DNA of 15,297 bases. Origin: an uncultured Bacilli bacterium (GTDB taxonomy: Bacteria > Bacillota_I > Bacilli_A > RF39 > UBA660). Location of the stretch: contig CAKOWF010000025.1 in the NCBI GenBank assembly GCA_934122215.1, positions 1 through 15,297 of the forward strand, in the 5' to 3' direction. A program made the translations under genes and the position numbers. Under the pieces are notes generated by a model. It did no database searches. It was not told where the DNA came from and saw only the letters and a program-made list of their open reading frames with translations. Of this stretch, positions 14,054 to 15,297 are shown piece by piece (the first letter of the stretch is position 1; the number at the start of each line of letters is the position of its first letter).

Positions 14054-15280
14054 ATGATAGTAAAAATTGAAAGACTAGACCATCAAGGAAGAGGAATAGC
14101 TAAGGTAGATAATATTACGACTTTTATTCCTAATGCATTAGTAAATGAAATCGTTGATATAGAAATAGTAGAAAAAAAGAAAAATTACAATATAGGAAAA
14201 GTAAAAAGTTATATAGAAAAGTCTAATGATAGAATTGAACCAATATGTAAATATTTTACTTTATGTGGTGGATGTGATTTAATGCATATGTCATATGAAA
14301 ATCAATTAGTATTTAAACAAGATAAGGTTAAAAATATTATTGATAGATATACCAAAATAGATTCAGGCGTGGTAAAAGAAATATTACATTCTAAAGAACT
14401 ATTTTATAGAAATAAAGTGGTTTTTAAAGTTGATAAGAATATAGGATTTTATGATAAAAAAAGTTATAATGTTGTCCCAATAGATAAATGCTTAATATCA
14501 TCTAAAAAAATAAATGAAATATTAAAGATAATAGAAACTTGTAATTTGGATAATATAAATCAAATAATGATTAGAACAAATGAAGTAGATAGTTTAGTAG
14601 TTATATATACAACTGAAATTTCAAATGAAATTATTGATAAATTAAAGAACAAATGTAGTATTATTAAATATGATAAAAAATATGAATTAATAATTGGTAA
14701 AGGTTATATTACTGATAAAATAGGTGATTATGAATTCATAATTTCACCGGATTCTTTTTATCAAGTAAATAGAAGTGCTGTTAAAATTTTATATGATAAG
14801 GTTTTAGAATATTTAAATCCAAATGTAAATGATAGAATTTTAGATTTATATTCTGGTACTGGTACAATAGGAATATATGTAAGTAAATATGTTAGAAATG
14901 TATTATCTATAGAAATAAATAAATCCGCAAGTAAAGATGCTTTAAAAAATAAAGAATTAAATAATATAAGCAATATTGATTTTATATGTGATGATGTTGC
15001 TAATGAAATAGATAAAATTAAAAATATCGATTCAATTATTGTAGATCCTCCTAGAAGCGGATTAGATAATAAAACAATAGAGTATTTAAAAAAGATAAAA
15101 TCAAAAAAAATAATATATGTATCATGTGATCCAATGACATTAGCAAGAGATTTAGATAATTTGAGTGAAGTATATAATGTTGTTGAAATAACACCTGTAG
15201 ATATGTTTCCAAATACTAGTCACGTTGAATGTGTCGCAGCATTATATCGAAGAGAATCTAAAAAAATGATATTAAATTAA
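14054..15280 (+). CDS. 23S rRNA (uracil-5-)-methyltransferase, RlmD/RlmCD family
   Basis: SAM-dependent enzyme making 5-methyluridine in 23S rRNA; Bacillota members may modify U1939, or both U747 and U1939 (RlmCD). The 408-aa protein has an N-terminal TRAM RNA-binding domain (about 1-52), then four [4Fe-4S] cysteines, Cys65, Cys71, Cys74 and Cys146, with the same spacing as E. coli RlmD. The methyltransferase domain shows FYQVN (235-239), the SAM loop DLYSGTG (264-270), VDPPRSGL (330-337), the nucleophile Cys358 in VSCDP, and the base Glu392 in SHVECVAAL. I chose ATG 14054 because the earlier GTG lies before the expected transcript start and would add residues ahead of the TRAM domain. The upstream ribosome site (around GTGGGATGTGA) is weak. 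Which uridine is modified cannot be told from sequence alone. Confidence 0.9.
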   Translation: MIVKIERLDHQGRGIAKVDNITTFIPNALVNEIVDIEIVEKKKNYNIGKVKSYIEKSNDRIEPICKYFTLCGGCDLMHMSYENQLVFKQDKVKNIIDRYTKIDSGVVKEILHSKELFYRNKVVFKVDKNIGFYDKKSYNVVPIDKCLISSKKINEILKIIETCNLDNINQIMIRTNEVDSLVVIYTTEISNEIIDKLKNKCSIIKYDKKYELIIGKGYITDKIGDYEFIISPDSFYQVNRSAVKILYDKVLEYLNPNVNDRILDLYSGTGTIGIYVSKYVRNVLSIEINKSASKDALKNKELNNISNIDFICDDVANEIDKIKNIDSIIVDPPRSGLDNKTIEYLKKIKSKKIIYVSCDPMTLARDLDNLSEVYNVVEITPVDMFPNTSHVECVAALYRRESKKMILN

Positions 15281-15297
15281 TAAAATGAAATAATAAA

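Noticed and set aside
1..15297. Mobile element, CRISPR array, tRNA/rRNA or prophage signatures
   Set aside because: No transposase or integrase motifs, direct repeat arrays, tRNA-like cloverleafs or phage proteins were seen on either strand.

Overview
The window comes from a very AT-rich genome with tightly packed genes, Bacillota-type Shine-Dalgarno sites (AGGAGG/GAGGTG) and sigma-A-like promoters. TGA is a real stop (it ends the genes at 1817-2902 and 2899-3732) and Trp is read from TGG, so this is genetic code 11 and not Mycoplasma code 4. The gene content (RNase J1-type nuclease, RlmD/RlmCD-type rRNA methylase, co-factor-independent phosphoglycerate mutase, TagGH-type ABC exporter) points to a low-GC Bacilli-related lineage, plausibly an uncultured gut Bacillota/RF39-like organism. 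The exact taxon is inference.

Layout. (1) 1-250: a 25-codon minus-strand membrane peptide at the left edge, an orphan terminator-like hairpin and an extended -10 promoter. (2) 281-7356: a compact plus-strand operon for a cell-surface glycan. It holds an ABC-2 exporter (ATPase and permease), a membrane acyltransferase, and three GT2 glycosyltransferase genes with five catalytic domains in total. It ends in a long hairpin. (3) 7462-11159: a two-gene operon. The first gene is an intact glycolytic phosphoglycerate mutase continued in frame into a transmembrane helix and about 370 residues of duplicated, probably extracellular module. The second is a membrane-anchored NAGPA-type phosphodiester glycosidase. 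(4) 11171-13354: minus-strand genes, a 151-aa protein of unknown function with its own strong promoter and a start-codon hairpin, and RNase J. (5) 13355-13495: a divergent promoter region with a perfect 9-bp inverted repeat. (6) 13496-15280: a tail-anchored acidic protein with PPVAP repeats, then a 23S rRNA uracil-5 methyltransferase with its own promoter.

How it may work together: the first operon would build a glycan on the inner face of the membrane (GT2 enzymes), decorate it (acyltransferase) and export it (ABC pair). The next operon places a predicted phosphodiester glycosidase on the cell surface, where it could trim or remodel phosphodiester-linked sugars. The phosphoglycerate mutase fusion is the strangest object in the window: a cytosolic glycolytic enzyme tethered to the membrane and joined to an outward-facing duplicated domain. 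The right-hand third is RNA metabolism plus one unknown membrane protein. No tRNA, rRNA, CRISPR array, insertion sequence or prophage gene was seen, and there is no gene-free stretch over 300 bases.
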